From contig OV277862.1 of the NCBI GenBank assembly GCA_922989275.2, positions 21,185,543 through 21,249,542 on the forward strand: a stretch of DNA of 64,000 nucleotides, in the 5' to 3' direction. The notes beneath the pieces are model-generated. The model saw only the letters and a program-made list of their open reading frames with translations, was not told where the DNA came from and searched no databases. Below, in pieces: positions 1 through 10,824 of the stretch (positions are counted from its first letter, which is position 1; each line of letters opens with the position of its first letter). The stretch comes from Gari tellinella (taxonomy: Eukaryota; Mollusca; Bivalvia; Cardiida; Psammobiidae). The position numbers and the translations under genes are program-made.

Positions 1-142
1 ACGCGTTTATATTGAGAGAGTAAATTCCTCCCATTACAGATTACACAGACATTTAAACTTTTTCAAGAAATTTATGCTGTACATGTATTGCAAGATAATT
101 TATGATCCTATGTATAAGACTGTACTATTGGTGATGTTTCAG

Positions 143-281
143 ACCCTTGCCTACGTGATCTGTACTACAGGGAGTCCATGGACGGGTTGTATGGACCTGT
201 CACGTTTCTTGTGGCCTACACTATACACATTGTACCTTTCCAAGTCATCTCATCCATCATCTTCAGCAGCATCACGTACTG
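143..281 (+). CDS. ABCG5-like: ABCG5-like exon (fourth from last)
   Basis: The acceptor is tgatgtttcag ending at 142 and the donor is G|GTAAGT at 281/282. Translation begins in the middle of a codon and gives PCLRDLYYRESMDGLYG, then a hydrophobic helix through SITYW. The RES.DGLY motif just before the transmembrane segment is typical of ABCG half-transporters. A TTAA-type MITE starts nine bases into the following intron. Confidence 0.87.
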
Positions 282-3200
282 GTAAGTTAACCCATTACCC
301 CATAGCCTGTTTATAGTACAGTGTTCCCTCCCTACAACAACCCTCCCAACAACGACACCCTCCTTACAACGACCTGTGCAGAAGTTCCCTAAACAGAACA
401 ATTATGTCCAACCTATTCACGTTTGCAATGTCGTCTGCTTAAAATTGTCGTTTTCTGTTTATCTCAAAGTTACATAATGGACATTTAGAAAGAAAAAACC
501 TAATGACGAGTGACAACCAGCTTTAATCCAGATCACAAGTCGCATAGCGCGGCTTCTGATCTGGATTCAAGCTGTTTGCAAGTGTTTGCAAATGTAAGCC
601 AATTTCTCTCTCTATAACGACTCATTCAGAACAACACACACACTTTTTGTCTCCCATTGGATGTCGTTGTAGAGAGGGAGCGTTGCACCGTTATTAAAGA
701 TTAGTGACCTCTTACAGCAGGTTGAATCTGCTTTAAGCTATTATCTGCTAGGATATAGAAAATATTTCTTATTGCGTATATTCATGCTTATTCGAATTTG
801 AATCAATTCAATGGAATGACCAGTGGAAGGATCCGAGAGTTAGAAGCTTAAAATGGCGTATTTATAGGGTAATTGATTAAAGAGAGTAATTTTTCTCCGT
901 TTAACGTTTAACCCTTGACTCTATAAAAGCGCCTTTTACACTCTTATTATTTCTACACTAAGGAAAGAAGTTCAACCTATAAAGTCATAAACATGAAACA
1001 CAGAAAGCATTGTCAATATATTTCAATATGGTATCTTGAAGCAGATTAAAGGTAATTTGCTTTAAGCGGTAGTCTGTTTTCAAAACTGGAAACACGCTAT
1101 GGGGGAATGGGTTAAATTAAACACAAACACAACACAGTGAAGATTAAGATAAAGGATTTATTCTAACATGACACGCGTCTTGATCACTATAAAAATAGAA
1201 CAAGCTCTTCGTGGTATACCTGAGACGTTTTACAACGCTCTTCCCTACCCCGCTCCTCCCGCGGTTAAATGACCTGACGTGTAACGTAAAGACTATATAC
1301 TTTTAACAAGTCATATTACTGTAATTTCCCCATTGTTCGGTCTTGTTTCATGTTATGTATGTGCTATGCCAGATGGTGGGTCGGTAAATATGTATAATGT
1401 GTGCGAATTCTCTGCTGCACGTATATTTGCTGTTGGGTGTTAGAATCTTATAAAAGCCGCGTGGAAAGTTATTCGGTCGAAAAACTGCATCCGCTGACGA
1501 AATAAGTATGGAACGTTTGATTTCCTTTCTTATTAATGTCTTTAAATCTGGTCATGTTAGAATCGAAATAATCTTATGTTCTATTGTTGTGAAACGGTAT
1601 TTTACAACGGCTGTCGTTGTTTATTTTTCGTATTTATAAAATCAAAACTAGTTGTAGAATAACTATGCAAATGAGGTATGCCACGACGGCGTTTCCATAT
1701 GACGTCATTAAAATGGGCTCAATGCGTTCAATGTCCAATACAATGCCTTCATTCCTTCACGTAGAATCAATTAATAGATATTCAGTTTAGTTAATCAATA
1801 TTACATCTAAATGTCTAAATTGTTTATTAATACATATAATAGCATAAACATTATGCTAGTGCACGGAGTATTTTTACTGTAAGGATCTACTTATTTCGCG
1901 CTAAGCATTCACTTGACTTCAAAGGATGCGATTCATAAAAGCCGAAAACAACATAAAAACAACTTTTTTAGGTCATGTTATAAAAAGAATATAACATTCG
2001 TGTTAATAATTCCCTCAAAGCCTCGTTTTTATGGTTTTCTAAAAGACTAGTTTAATAAATCCAATAAATTATTAACACTTATGTAATATCCTATATTTAT
2101 TGAATGCTTCTGTTCCACAAGGGACTGTTCTGCTCTTGAAATCGTCGGAAAATACACATTACCAGATGACAGTGAGATACAGAGTGATGTATTTAGCTCG
2201 AGACGTTTTTGGCGGAAATAGCCGATCTGACGAGCGCCTTGGCGCGAGTCTGATCGGTTGTTTCCGCCAAAAACGTCGAGCGTTAAATGCACCACTCTGT
2301 AGCGCACTGTCAACTGGTGATGTGTTTATTATATGCCTTGAATACACTCCAGAAACAACTAAATAGTTGTTTAAATTATTCTATATCCAAATTGTATTAG
2401 TTATTTGAAGCAGAAAAAGACTTTTTTGCATGCCGCAAAGAATAACGCGGCATTTATACATGTACGTAAATGACGTCACGCTAAATCGAAAGCGACGTCA
2501 GAGTAAAATACAAAGTGGCTGATACAAAGTGGCTGATACAGACTCTTGTATTTTACTCTGCAGATACACGCGGAAACGCTCGATATCATACGAAGGCATA
2601 TAATAAATGGATTTATTATATGCCTTCGTTTGTATCAGCCACCTTGTATCAGCCACTTTGTATTTTACTCTGACGTCGCTTTCGATTTAGCGTGACGTCA
2701 TTTACGTACATGTACAATGGCCGTTATGCTTTGCGGCATACAACATTTTTTGTTCTGCTTCAAATAACTAATAAATGTTGGATATAAAATGATTTGAACA
2801 ACTATTTAGTTGTTTCTGGTTGGTATTCAAGGCAAAAAACGTCTCGAGCTAAATACATCACTCTGTATCGCACTGTCAACTGGTGATGTGTATTTATTGA
2901 TGAACGGTGTTTTCGCTTTATTGCCCTTATTAGATGAGAACACGAAGCCTAGCTGGTACCAAAGGAACTCTGTACGTGTAGTCGTGTACAGTGGAAACCC
3001 TCCAAACCGGAAGCTCTTAATACCGGAATTTTCTCTTAACCGGACAAAAACTTTGGTTCCGTTTCCAACTATTCTTTTATTTTTACCCATTACACCATAA
3101 ATACGCGTTTTACGTCTTTGGTTTATTCAGATACTGAATAAAATAGTTTATACATTCTAGTAGATGATAGCTTAAAGCAGGTTAAAAATATGTGTTAAGG

Positions 3201-6200
3201 GTGTATCAATGTCATGAATTTGGGAACCTTTCAAAGTATATGAAAACACTCTATGATGGTTTTGTATTGAAGAGCTATTTAAGATGAATGAAAAAATAGA
3301 AAAAGTGTACATTTTGGTGAACAACAGTTGGCTCTACGGCCATGTAAAATTTACCCCACCCACTTCCTCTTATTTAGTCCTTTTCAAACTGCCCGCTTCA
3401 ATAAAACCCATTTTAAATGAAAACAAATATGATAATTTGGTTTTGTGTTATTTATTTCCTATCTATGGTAGTATTGCTTCATACAAAAACTAATTTAAGA
3501 AAAAAAAGGCACCAAATGTGAAATTTATAAAGCTCTAAATATCATCGATATGGTACTTTTTTGTAAATTTTGTAAGGGGCGATAACTCTTTTTACTTTAA
3601 AGACGTATCTGGGAGTTTTTTCTAGCGCGGAGAATTTTTTTAAACTTTGCATATAAGTAAATTGATATATATGAAAGTAAAAACAGTCTTCAAAAACATA
3701 GGTCGCGCTGCTACTTTTTGTATAATTTACTCTTTTTTAGAAGTACTATATTCAAATTTTCCGAAATTAGGCCTCATAAGAAGAAAGTCCATCAAACACA
3801 CAAATATCGATACTTCAAGTCCAATTTTAATTAACTACATGTATATGGAATAGTGTTACAAATGAATGTAAAATAATTAGATTTGAGTGGCATTATACAG
3901 ATTTTACGCATAAAATATGTGCAAAATGAACTCGAAAATCGTCAAAAAATCGAGCCTTTTTGCAAAAATAAAAAATTCTAGCGCGGAGAATTTCCTATTT
4001 TTTTCTATAACAGTAGATAAGTATATAACAAGTATAGAACCAATGAGAAAACAGTACCTCGCGTTGCTCGTTTCAGAGATATGTTCAATTTTATTACCTC
4101 CCTTTATCAGTGAATATGCACTTTTTTAACAATTTTTTTTTTAAATAGTCTAAATGTTATACTTTATCAAATAATACCCACAGCTATACAGAAATGTCTT
4201 GCATTGTGACATATATTATGCACGTTAGAAAGTTCTGCTAAAAAATGCAGTGTTGTCATCATCTCAAGTCGCTGTGAAAAATGAAATGCCCCCCTCCCCC
4301 CTAAATATGATGCTGATGGTGCATAATTCATTCATTCTTTATTCACAACTTTATGTTTATTTTCACACATATTTTCTTTGGCTTAAAACCCATTAAAGCT
4401 ATATGCATATTCATACATCAAAGGGAGGTAATACATGTTCAAATATTTCAGTTCAGAATGTAGGAAGTATCCATACTCAAACACTGAATTTGGAATAGGT
4501 AACTGGTAAGATATAGGATATATGCTCAGAACAAGCTTTTTGTAAAATGAAGGTCAAAGGTCAAGGTCACGGTGACCTGAAAATTGTATGCGACACTCCG
4601 CCATCCAAAGATGAACTCACACACCTAATTTGTTATCGGTAGCTGATGTAACAAAGGAAATATACTCTGGACAACAAGTAGACCCACCAATAAACACATC
4701 TGCAATCATTATTCAATGTGGGCAGTGAGTTAACATAACCATTCATAAGATAAAATATCATAACAAGAGCACCGCAGTGCGGCAAAACACGCCCGTCATG
4801 GCCGGCGGGTGTCAAAGTCGTCCCGACTCAGGCCGACTGGAAAAAGTCGCCCGGAGTCTAGACCCGACTATCGATCTCAAAAAGACTATCACAGGAAGGG
4901 GCAATGTCAACACTAAATTCACTCCCTGTCACATTATGATTATTAACGCTGACTCGAGTCGGCGAGTTCCTGGTGAAAAAACTAATGTTTTCCAGAGATT
5001 TCGAGCACTTTTTTGTCACAAATGATCCTGATTTGCGTCTCTTCATATCCCCAGGAATTTTAAGAGGTATTTTTAACGATAGATAACGATAGTTGAGTAA
5101 ATATTGTATTCGCGAAATCCGATGATCTAGACGCTGTTGTGATCGTAAATAATTACACCCGCGATGGGAAAATACAGAAAAGAGCGGAAAGGACATGCGC
5201 GTTTGGGATGCGCAGTAACAACTCCCGGATACGTCTTTAATAACTCAAAATTTTCAACACTGACCTTTCAATTTCTTTTTATATTTTGAACTGCCTTAGT
5301 ATGGGCTTTCATCTGGTAGAATATAAGAAAAAGTTAAATACTAGAACTATTTCATTTTCAAACTTTTTTACTTTTTTTCATAAAATAAAACATCTAATAA
5401 AATCATGCCCTAAATAAAGCATATTTTTGATATTCAAGGATCCATATTGTTCAAACCTGGTGCCTGCTTTGTCTAAATTTGGTTTTTATATGTGAACATA
5501 GCACCATAGACATGAAATAAATAAAGAAAACCCAAATTAACATTTTTGTTTTGTTTTGAAATAGATTTTACTGAAGCTTGTACTCTGAATGGGTAAAATT
5601 TGAGAAAAAAAATCCAAATTTGACATACCTTTTTCAAATCGCTGTAGCTCAAATAAAAGGACACCACCATATATATTTTTTTTCATTTTTTCATTCATCA
5701 TAAATAGCTCTTCCAAAAAAACAATGATAGACAAAAAGTTTAATACTCTGAAAAAAATGGCTCATGACATTGATACACCCTTAAGCAGAATGCGCCTGAA
5801 TGCGTTTTCTGCTTTACTTTCAACCTGCTTTAATTGTGTAGCTATATTCCATAATAGAAACAAGCTATTTGGTAATGGGTTAAACCCCCTTTAAACTGGA
5901 ACCTCCCTCTAAACCGGAACTTTTTGTTGTCCCCACACATGTCCGGTTTACAGGGGTTTCATTGTACTTATATTTTCAGGGTGACTGGCTTACAGCCATA
6001 CGTGGACAGGTTTGGGATCTATACCCTGGCAATATTTCTGCTGAACTATTGGGGCGAGATGTTGTGTGTCACCGCCATGGCCATCTTTATCAACCCTAAC
6101 ATGGCCAATATGATCACCGCCCTGCTGATATCTGTCCAAGTCTTCATTGGTTCAGGTTTCCTAAAGTATGTTACTAAATGTACATGCTCTTTCTGTTCAA

Positions 6201-9200
6201 TGACAAACATTTGGGATACTGAACGTGTGTGCGTTGTTCGAAGGGAGTCGTTATAGGGAGAGACATTGGCTTACATTTACAAACAGCTTAAGTCCAGATC
6301 AGCGCCACATTCCGCGGCGTCTGGTCTGGATTTAAGTTGTCTGTCTCTCGTAATTAAGAGTTTTATGTAAACATGTCCATTATGTAACTTTCAGAAAAAC
6401 AGCAGACGACAATTTTAAGCAGACGATATTGCAGCCGTAAAAGCGTTAAACCCTCCCTACAACGGCCATCCAAACAACGATTCTCTCCTTACAACGACCC
6501 TCCAAACAAAGACTACCTCCTTACAACGGCACTTGTCGCTGTTCCCAAAACAAGACATTCATGTCTCACGCTTCTACTGCTGCAATATTGTCTGCTAAAA
6601 GTGTCGTCTGCTGGTTTCTCATATTTATTTATAGGGCATTATGATAGAAAAAACATAATGACGAGTGACAAACAGCTTGAATCCAGATAAGACGCCGCGT
6701 CTGATTTGGATTCAAGCAGTTTGCACATGCTAATCAATTTCCCTCCCTATAACGACACCTTACGAAGAACGCACATATTTTTTGAGTCCCATGTGGTGTC
6801 GTTGTAGAGAGGGTGCACTCTACTTCCATTTCGAAAAGGGTATAATGACAGTTACTTTTAGTACAGATAGGAGGTTTATATTTCCCGCTTTAACTAATAT
6901 CAACGCAAACACAATTATAATTATTATAACCCATTATCCCATAACTACGCATTTTTACGCCTCTAATATATTCCTCCACGGAAGAAAGTAGTTCCAAGTT
7001 ATTAAGTTATAATTGTGTATTTTTAGAAAAAAAATCTTCATCCTAGTAAATGATAGCTTAAAGTAGGCTGAAAGTAAAACAAAATACGCCTTAATGGACA
7101 TTCTGCTTTACTTTCAACCTGCTTAAGGAGTAAATAATTTTCAGAACTAGAAACAGGCTATTGGGTAATGTGTAAATAGAATAGAATTTAGAAAATGACA
7201 GGGTTTAAAAAATATGTACTGTTTATTTTAATCTAAGTGGCAAACAATTTGGAGATTGGTCAGACGCTGGTGTACCCGGCTTTTGACCAGGTTCCCGTTT
7301 CATAAAACTTCGTACGAAAAATGTTGTCCAAAGTCAGATTATAATTTTTTTTAATTATTAGTTATATCTCCATCTAATTATGTCTTGTGTAAAAACACGC
7401 TTATTGGGAAAAGAATGTATTCTCCGCTGTATGCGTGGCGAGCAAGTGACAGCAGTATTTTAAACATAGACACATTAATTTTGTTGGGAAAGAAAACTTT
7501 TCAATTCAGAAGTGGCCTGTGGTTACTGTCCAGTTGGTAGGCGTTATTATTTTCCGTTTTTAAAGAGAAACGAAACGCAAACGCAATTCAAAGAAATGGA
7601 GAAAATGTTAGCTTTTTCTTAATGTTTAGGATCTAGCATGTCGAAGGGTCCAGAGCCTGGTCAGAACCCGGGTTACCCGGCGTCTGATCATCTGGCTCCA
7701 AATGGTTTCCAACAGAACTTTTTATTTCAAACATTAGATTGTTGATTATTTAGGTGGGGTTTAACCCTTTCATGATCAAATTAGTCGGGAGATGTTTACC
7801 CCTCACCGCTTTATTGTCGTCTGCTTCAGTATTGTTGTTTTTTTTCAATTTCAATTTTCAATTTTCCTTTATTACACTCAGTTCATGATATACATGAATA
7901 CATGAGGAAAACGTTATACATTGTATAACAATTAATTTTGTGTATTATCAGTTAGTTAAATTTTAGAAGATTATTTACTATTAGATTCCGGGAGAGATAC
8001 GGGTTTGCAAGACACGTTTCAAAGTAAGATTTAAGGTCGTATGGCTTAAAAAATCGGTAAGAGTGTCAAACTGTTTAGGTTCTGGTCAGAGCCGCGTTAC
8101 GCGACGTCTGATCAGGACCAAAACTGTTGCAAACGCGCTTTCAAGCTGCGGTCATTGAGAGTGAAAGAGTTAAGAATAAGGTCGTCTCCACTGTGTCATT
8201 TAGGAACATTCACTCGCTGATCAAGCCATTCCAGTGGCTCAGTTGGATACTGGTCTACAAGTACACGGGAGAGATATTCATAGCTAACGAGTTTCAAGAC
8301 CTGGAGCTGGAATGTCAACAGAATGCAACAGGTAAAGACAAATAAACCTGTGCCTTTTGAAAAGGTAACCCGGCGACTGAACTGGTCCCAGACTGTTGGC
8401 AATGGGTATACAATGGGTATACATACATAATTGTTTTGGTACAGGTTTTCATTTGAAATAATAACGTTTTGTCTTCCCCACTGTCTTGTTTACTATATCT
8501 GTATTATGTCATCTGATTTTAGTTTCTCAATTTAGATGTTTAGGTGCTCGTGGATTAAACTGTTTGCAAAATTTAAGAGTTTTAAATTTATTAAATCGTT
8601 CACGTAATGAAATACTTAAGGTAGTCCACCCGTAATGGCCGAACATTAAAACCTCAATAAACCATACATTTTTCTTAAGGTATACACCTAATGGACCTAT
8701 TCATAAACTTTTATGAGCATTGAATAAAGTCTAGGACAAACACAGACACATTTGTACCTCTTACCCCCCTTTGACAAATTTACCGGTAAATCAAACGACC
8801 CCTCTTATTTTAAAACGCATTTTATCCAGACATATTATGCATTTTTTAACAATAAAAGCCCTCATAGAATATATAAGGGTGTATTATAAAATAAAAAAAC
8901 AACAATAATGCAGATTATTACAATTTGTATTTAAAAATCGACACGGTAATTGCACCTTTCAAAAATATGACTGCCGATTATTTACATTTTTTCCGATGCA
9001 AGTCTTTTTTTCTTGTAGATTACATGTGTTCTATAGCCGGAGCATACATTTGGGGCTTAAATTAACTATATTTGACATCTAAGTAACAATTTGACTAAAA
9101 AATTGAAAAAGGTTTCCTGTCAAAAAGTTGTCAAATTTTCTCTTTGAAAAATACCCCTACGAAATTTATGCAACGAAAAGAGAATAATTACTGTATCAGG

Positions 9201-10824
9201 ATTCAAACGATATACAATTCCAACATTTCTTTAGCATCTTATTCTCAGTCCTTTGCAATAAGACATATCATAAGCTTTAAATAAGACAAAAACACTTAAT
9301 AAACTTAATAAATAGAAAGTTTCACCTATATTTAAACTCCGTTTAAGTGAATTTCAAATGCTAATTTCACGTGTCCCAAAACTTTATATGTAAATATTTT
9401 CTAAAAACCCAACAACACATAACAATGAAAATTCTAAAGTTAGCACATTTATTACCCTCTATTATAATTTATTATAAGCAGGGTTCCAGATAAGGGGAGT
9501 ATTTCAAAAACTAAAGCCTTTAAAGAGAGGTAATCGGAGCTTTAGTTCTGTATGACACTCTATGGTGTTACTACAAGTTTAAATCGCGAGTAGTAACACT
9601 GTGGGATTTGGGACTGAAACGAGTGATAAAATGTTGGATTTGTTCATTTTACACCCTCTTCTTAACCAGAGCCCTGTTCGATTTGGTTTTGGGCCAATTT
9701 GATTCGGGGTCCGACTTGGTTTTGGGCCGATTTGACCCGTTACCGTTTTCCCTTAGACCACTACATTCACAATCACATATCTACAATCAGGGTCTTCATA
9801 TCTTACATGTACGTACAAATGACCACCAAACCCTTTCTGGAGCTACATGATGTTTGCTCAGATAAAGATACAGGTCACACCATGAACTATGAAACACGAT
9901 TGGCAGCAGCTCAAACCGAAAGTAGATCTAAAGTCTAGATTTTTGCAATTCTCTTACCGTTTTTCGCATTGTAGTAGGATGCTTTTAGATGGATTTGGCA
10001 TTAGCTACTGTATACCCGTGATCTTTTAACGACCTGTATTGATTGCTGGTTTTGCCGAATTATGCTTATCATTTCGAGAAAAATTCAATTAAAGTCGCAA
10101 ACTCCATTATCATCACATGCCGGAAGTTGACCAAAAGTGAAAACTTATTTTGCAAAAAATTTAAATCTAAACAATTAAAGGATTTTAACATTAGCTTTCA
10201 TCTTCTATAAACATATTGCGAGTATAAATGATACAATATTAACGAAGAAAATAAAATTAGAAAAAATGATAACGCTACGGACATGACCGAATGGTTACGA
10301 CGTTGCTCAAACATTTCCCGACGTCTGTTAAATTTCAAAATGGCGGATTACGGGTAGACAACCTTAAAGAGATACGTGCCCAAATGAAATTTTAAAAGAA
10401 ACTTAATGAATTTTTTGTATAGGTTCTTCAAACATATCTTTGCGGCATGGTAAAAAGAAAACCATAGGTATAATGTTGCTGTTTTTGTCCATGTACACTT
10501 GAACAGTATAACGTAGCCCTAAAACGTTGCCACACAACGCATAGACAGGACAACCTCGTCTATGCGGCTATAGCGCACAGTATTACGTCTATAAGCACCC
10601 TCGCAAAACATTTCGGTTGAACCCGACTCTAGATTATATGTGTTCCTTTTTTTTGTTTCACAGCGCAGTGTTTTGTAAACGGGAACCAGTACATCGACAG
10701 GTATTTTCCGGACGCTCCAGAACACATGGCAAGAAATTTCGGCGCCCTCGGTGCCTATGACGTTGTCACCCTGATCTTTGCAATACTAGTGTATAAGTTG
10801 GTTGGGTCTAAAACACTACACTAA
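143..10824 (+). CDS. ABCG5-like: ABCG5-like sterol half-transporter, C-terminal four exons (partial gene)
   Basis: Join 143..281, 5980..6165, 8204..8331, 10664..10824, ending at TAA 10822-10824 (about 203 residues visible). All exons have AG/GT borders and the phases fit across every junction (TG|G, AA|G, G|CG). The product matches the C-terminal transmembrane domain of ABCG5: RESMDGLYG, then VPFQVISSIIFSSITYW, NPNMANM and FIGSGFLK, then a cysteine-containing loop (NEFQDLELEC, QCFVNG), and a last hydrophobic helix (VVTLIFAILVYKL) before a short tail. In this family ABCG5 is a half-transporter that pairs with ABCG8 and exports sterols at the plasma membrane. The ATPase domain and first helices must lie left of the window. 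Pairing and substrate in this animal are inferred. ABCG8 fits less well because the loop after the GSGFL motif is ABCG5-like. The reading frame is undamaged, so the gene is probably functional. Confidence 0.88.
287..880 (-). mobile_element. TTAA MITE, family E (copy E0), interrupted by a family B MITE
   Basis: The left end TTAACCCATTACCCCATAG (from 287) and the right end GGCGTATTTATAGGG..TTAA (to 880) are the reverse of the copies at 908-1115, 3081-5883 and 6927-7176. The internal piece CTGCTTTAAGCTATTATCTGCTAG is shared too. TTAA flanks with CCC next to them fit piggyBac-type non-autonomous elements. It begins at intron position +6, directly against the splice donor of the ABCG5-like exon. 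Confidence 0.65.
319..687 (+). mobile_element. TA-flanked MITE, family B (copy B1)
   Basis: It starts TA|CAGTGTTCCCTCCCTAC and ends GTTGTAGAGAGGGAGCG. The interior has repeated ACAACGAC motifs and the hairpin AATCCAGATCA...TGATCTGGATT. The same structure recurs at 6445-6820 and 39435-39789. TA flanks with a CAGTG start suggest a Tc1/mariner or pogo-type source. It lies inside element E0. Confidence 0.65.
908..1115 (+). mobile_element. TTAA MITE, family E (copy E1)
   Basis: TTAA at 908-911 is followed by CCCTTGACTCTATAAAAGCG. The right end GGGGGAATGGGTTAA finishes at 1115. The interior shares the GAAGCAGATTAAAGG and CTTTAAGC motifs with the other E copies. Only 27 bases separate it from E0, which lies in the opposite orientation. 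Confidence 0.6.
1116..2150. other. Intron sequence without recognised features
   Basis: AT-rich intron of the ABCG5-like gene. No exon, terminal repeat or tandem array was seen, apart from one palindromic TGACGTCA (near 1700) of the CRE type. Confidence 0.5.
2151..2895. mobile_element. Multi-layer palindromic foldback element
   Basis: An arm reading ATACAGAGTGATGTATTTAG plus CTCGAGACGTTTTT at 2180-2210 recurs inverted at 2269-2330 and again at 2833-2895. A second, larger palindrome pairs 2332-2543 with 2620-2835 around a centre near 2590 (GGCATATAATAAATGG / ATTTATTATATGCC). The arms carry TGACGTCA and GCGACGTC motifs. The short reading frames here are by-products of the palindrome. Confidence 0.7.
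3199..5780 (+). mobile_element. TTAA foldback element F (copy F1), third level, itself interrupted
   Basis: TTAA (3195-3198) + GGGTGTATCAATGTCATG on the left; CATGACATTGATACACCC + TTAA (5781-5784) on the right. The arms 3199-3596 and 5241-5780 are diverged inverted repeats: both carry the GAAGAGCT...GATGAATGAAAAAAT block. The second copy at 62191-63127 lies in the opposite orientation, has nearly the same combined arm length, and lacks the insertion found here. Confidence 0.8.
3601..5236 (+). mobile_element. TTAA element G, innermost level of the nest
   Basis: Left AGACGTATCTGGGAGTT and right AACTCCCGGATACGTCT form a 17-base terminal repeat with one mismatch, flanked by TTAA at 3597-3600 and 5237-5240. 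The homologous site in F2 (near 62723-62731) has a single TTAA, which shows the empty target directly. The motif TCTAGCGCGGAGAAT occurs twice inside. No transposase-like frame was found, so it is non-autonomous. Confidence 0.8.
5980..6165 (+). CDS. ABCG5-like: ABCG5-like exon (third from last)
   Basis: The acceptor is tatattttcag ending at 5979 and the donor is AA|GTATGT at 6165/6166. It encodes VTGLQPYVDRFGIYTLAIF, two membrane segments with GEMLCVTAMAIFINPNMANM between them, and VFIGSGFLK. The NPN and GSGFL motifs are the best evidence for ABCG5. The right terminus of a CAGTG-type transposon lies only about 15 bases upstream of the exon. Confidence 0.88.
6238..6440 (-). mobile_element. Inverted partial family B MITE
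   Basis: Reads GTCGTTATAGGGAGAGAC at the left, with the hairpin CCAGATCAG...CTGGTCTGG and a block around ATAATGGACATG that is the reverse of 421-640. It abuts copy B2 tail to head. Confidence 0.55.
6445..6820 (+). mobile_element. TA-type MITE, family B (copy B2)
   Basis: Starts CCCTCCCTACAACGGCC and ends GTCGTTGTAGAGAGGGTGCACT. Repeated ACAACGAC motifs and the hairpin AATCCAGATAAGACGCC / GCGTCTGATTTGGATT lie inside. It is in the second intron of the ABCG5-like gene. Confidence 0.65.
6927..7176 (+). mobile_element. Family E MITE (copy E3), uninterrupted
   Basis: Starts ACCCATTATCCCATAACTACGC and ends GGCTATTGGGTAATG. The flanking TTAA sequences have decayed. The interior motifs TAGCTTAAAGTAGG and CTGCTTTACTTTCAACCTGC are in the same order as in E2 with no large insertion between them. 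Confidence 0.6.
7241..8130. repeat. Three GATCAGACGC-type hairpin modules
   Basis: Hairpins at 7241-7310, 7649-7710 and 8066-8130 have outer arms like CAAACAGTTTGG / CCAAACTGTTTG and inner arms around GGTCAGACGC / GCGTCTGATC. A diverged family C fragment (near 7400-7620: AATGTATTCTCCGCTGTA, AAACGAAACGCAAACGC) is associated. All lie in the second intron. Confidence 0.55.
8204..8331 (+). CDS. ABCG5-like: ABCG5-like exon (second from last)
   Basis: The acceptor is gtgtcatttag ending at 8203 and the donor is G|GTAAAG after 8331. It encodes NIHSLIKPFQWLSWILVYKY, then TGEIFIANEFQDLELEC and QQNAT. This is the extracellular loop region of ABCG5, with its cysteine and a possible N-glycosylation site (NAT followed by A is not a full sequon). 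Confidence 0.86.
8620..10363 (+). mobile_element. TTAA element I in the third ABCG5-like intron
   Basis: Left TTAA (8616-8619) + GGTAGTCCACCCGTAATGG; right CGGATTACGGGTAGACAACC + TTAA (10364-10367). The ends are inverted repeats of about 20 bases with a few mismatches. The 1.7-kb interior is AT-rich with no recognisable transposase; a short local duplication of TTGGTTTTGGGCC occurs near 9681-9732. This makes a fifth TTAA-flanked family in the window. Confidence 0.65.
10664..10824 (+). CDS. ABCG5-like: ABCG5-like terminal exon
   Basis: The acceptor follows a strong pyrimidine run (ccttttttttgtttcacag) ending at 10663. The exon encodes AQCFVNGNQYIDRYFPDAPEHMARNF, the last helix VVTLIFAILVYKL, the tail VGSKTLH and a TAA stop. 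No clear AATAAA signal was spotted close downstream, so the 3'UTR end is not placed. Confidence 0.85.

Larger units (their letters stand above)
3081..5883 (+). mobile_element. TTAA MITE, family E (copy E2), second level of the nest
   Basis: Left end ACCCATTACACCATAAATACGCG (degenerate TTAA) and right end GCTATTTGGTAATGGGTTAA. The interior halves match copy E3 at 6927-7176 on both sides of the inserted element F1: TAGCTTAAAGCAGG on the left and CTGCTTTACTTTCAACCTGC on the right. E3 therefore acts as a related uninterrupted version. Confidence 0.6.
2989..5964 (+). mobile_element. TA-flanked CAGTG-type element H, outermost of a four-level nest
   Basis: Left TA|CAGTGGAAACCCTCC with AAACCGGAA nearby; right ...CCGGTTTACAGGGGTTTCATTG|TA at 5964-5966. 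The ends are inverted matches with one or two differences. The TA flank and CAGTG start fit pogo/Tc1-like elements. The element's own sequence is short (about 2989-3080 and 5884-5964); the rest is inserted elements. Its right end lies about 15 bases before the exon at 5980. Confidence 0.6.

Noticed and set aside
3284..3493. 69-codon frame in element F1 with a near-copy in F2 (62832-63020)
   Set aside because: In F2 an extra A in the run after the start breaks the frame from its ATG, and the similarity is explained by the shared element sequence.
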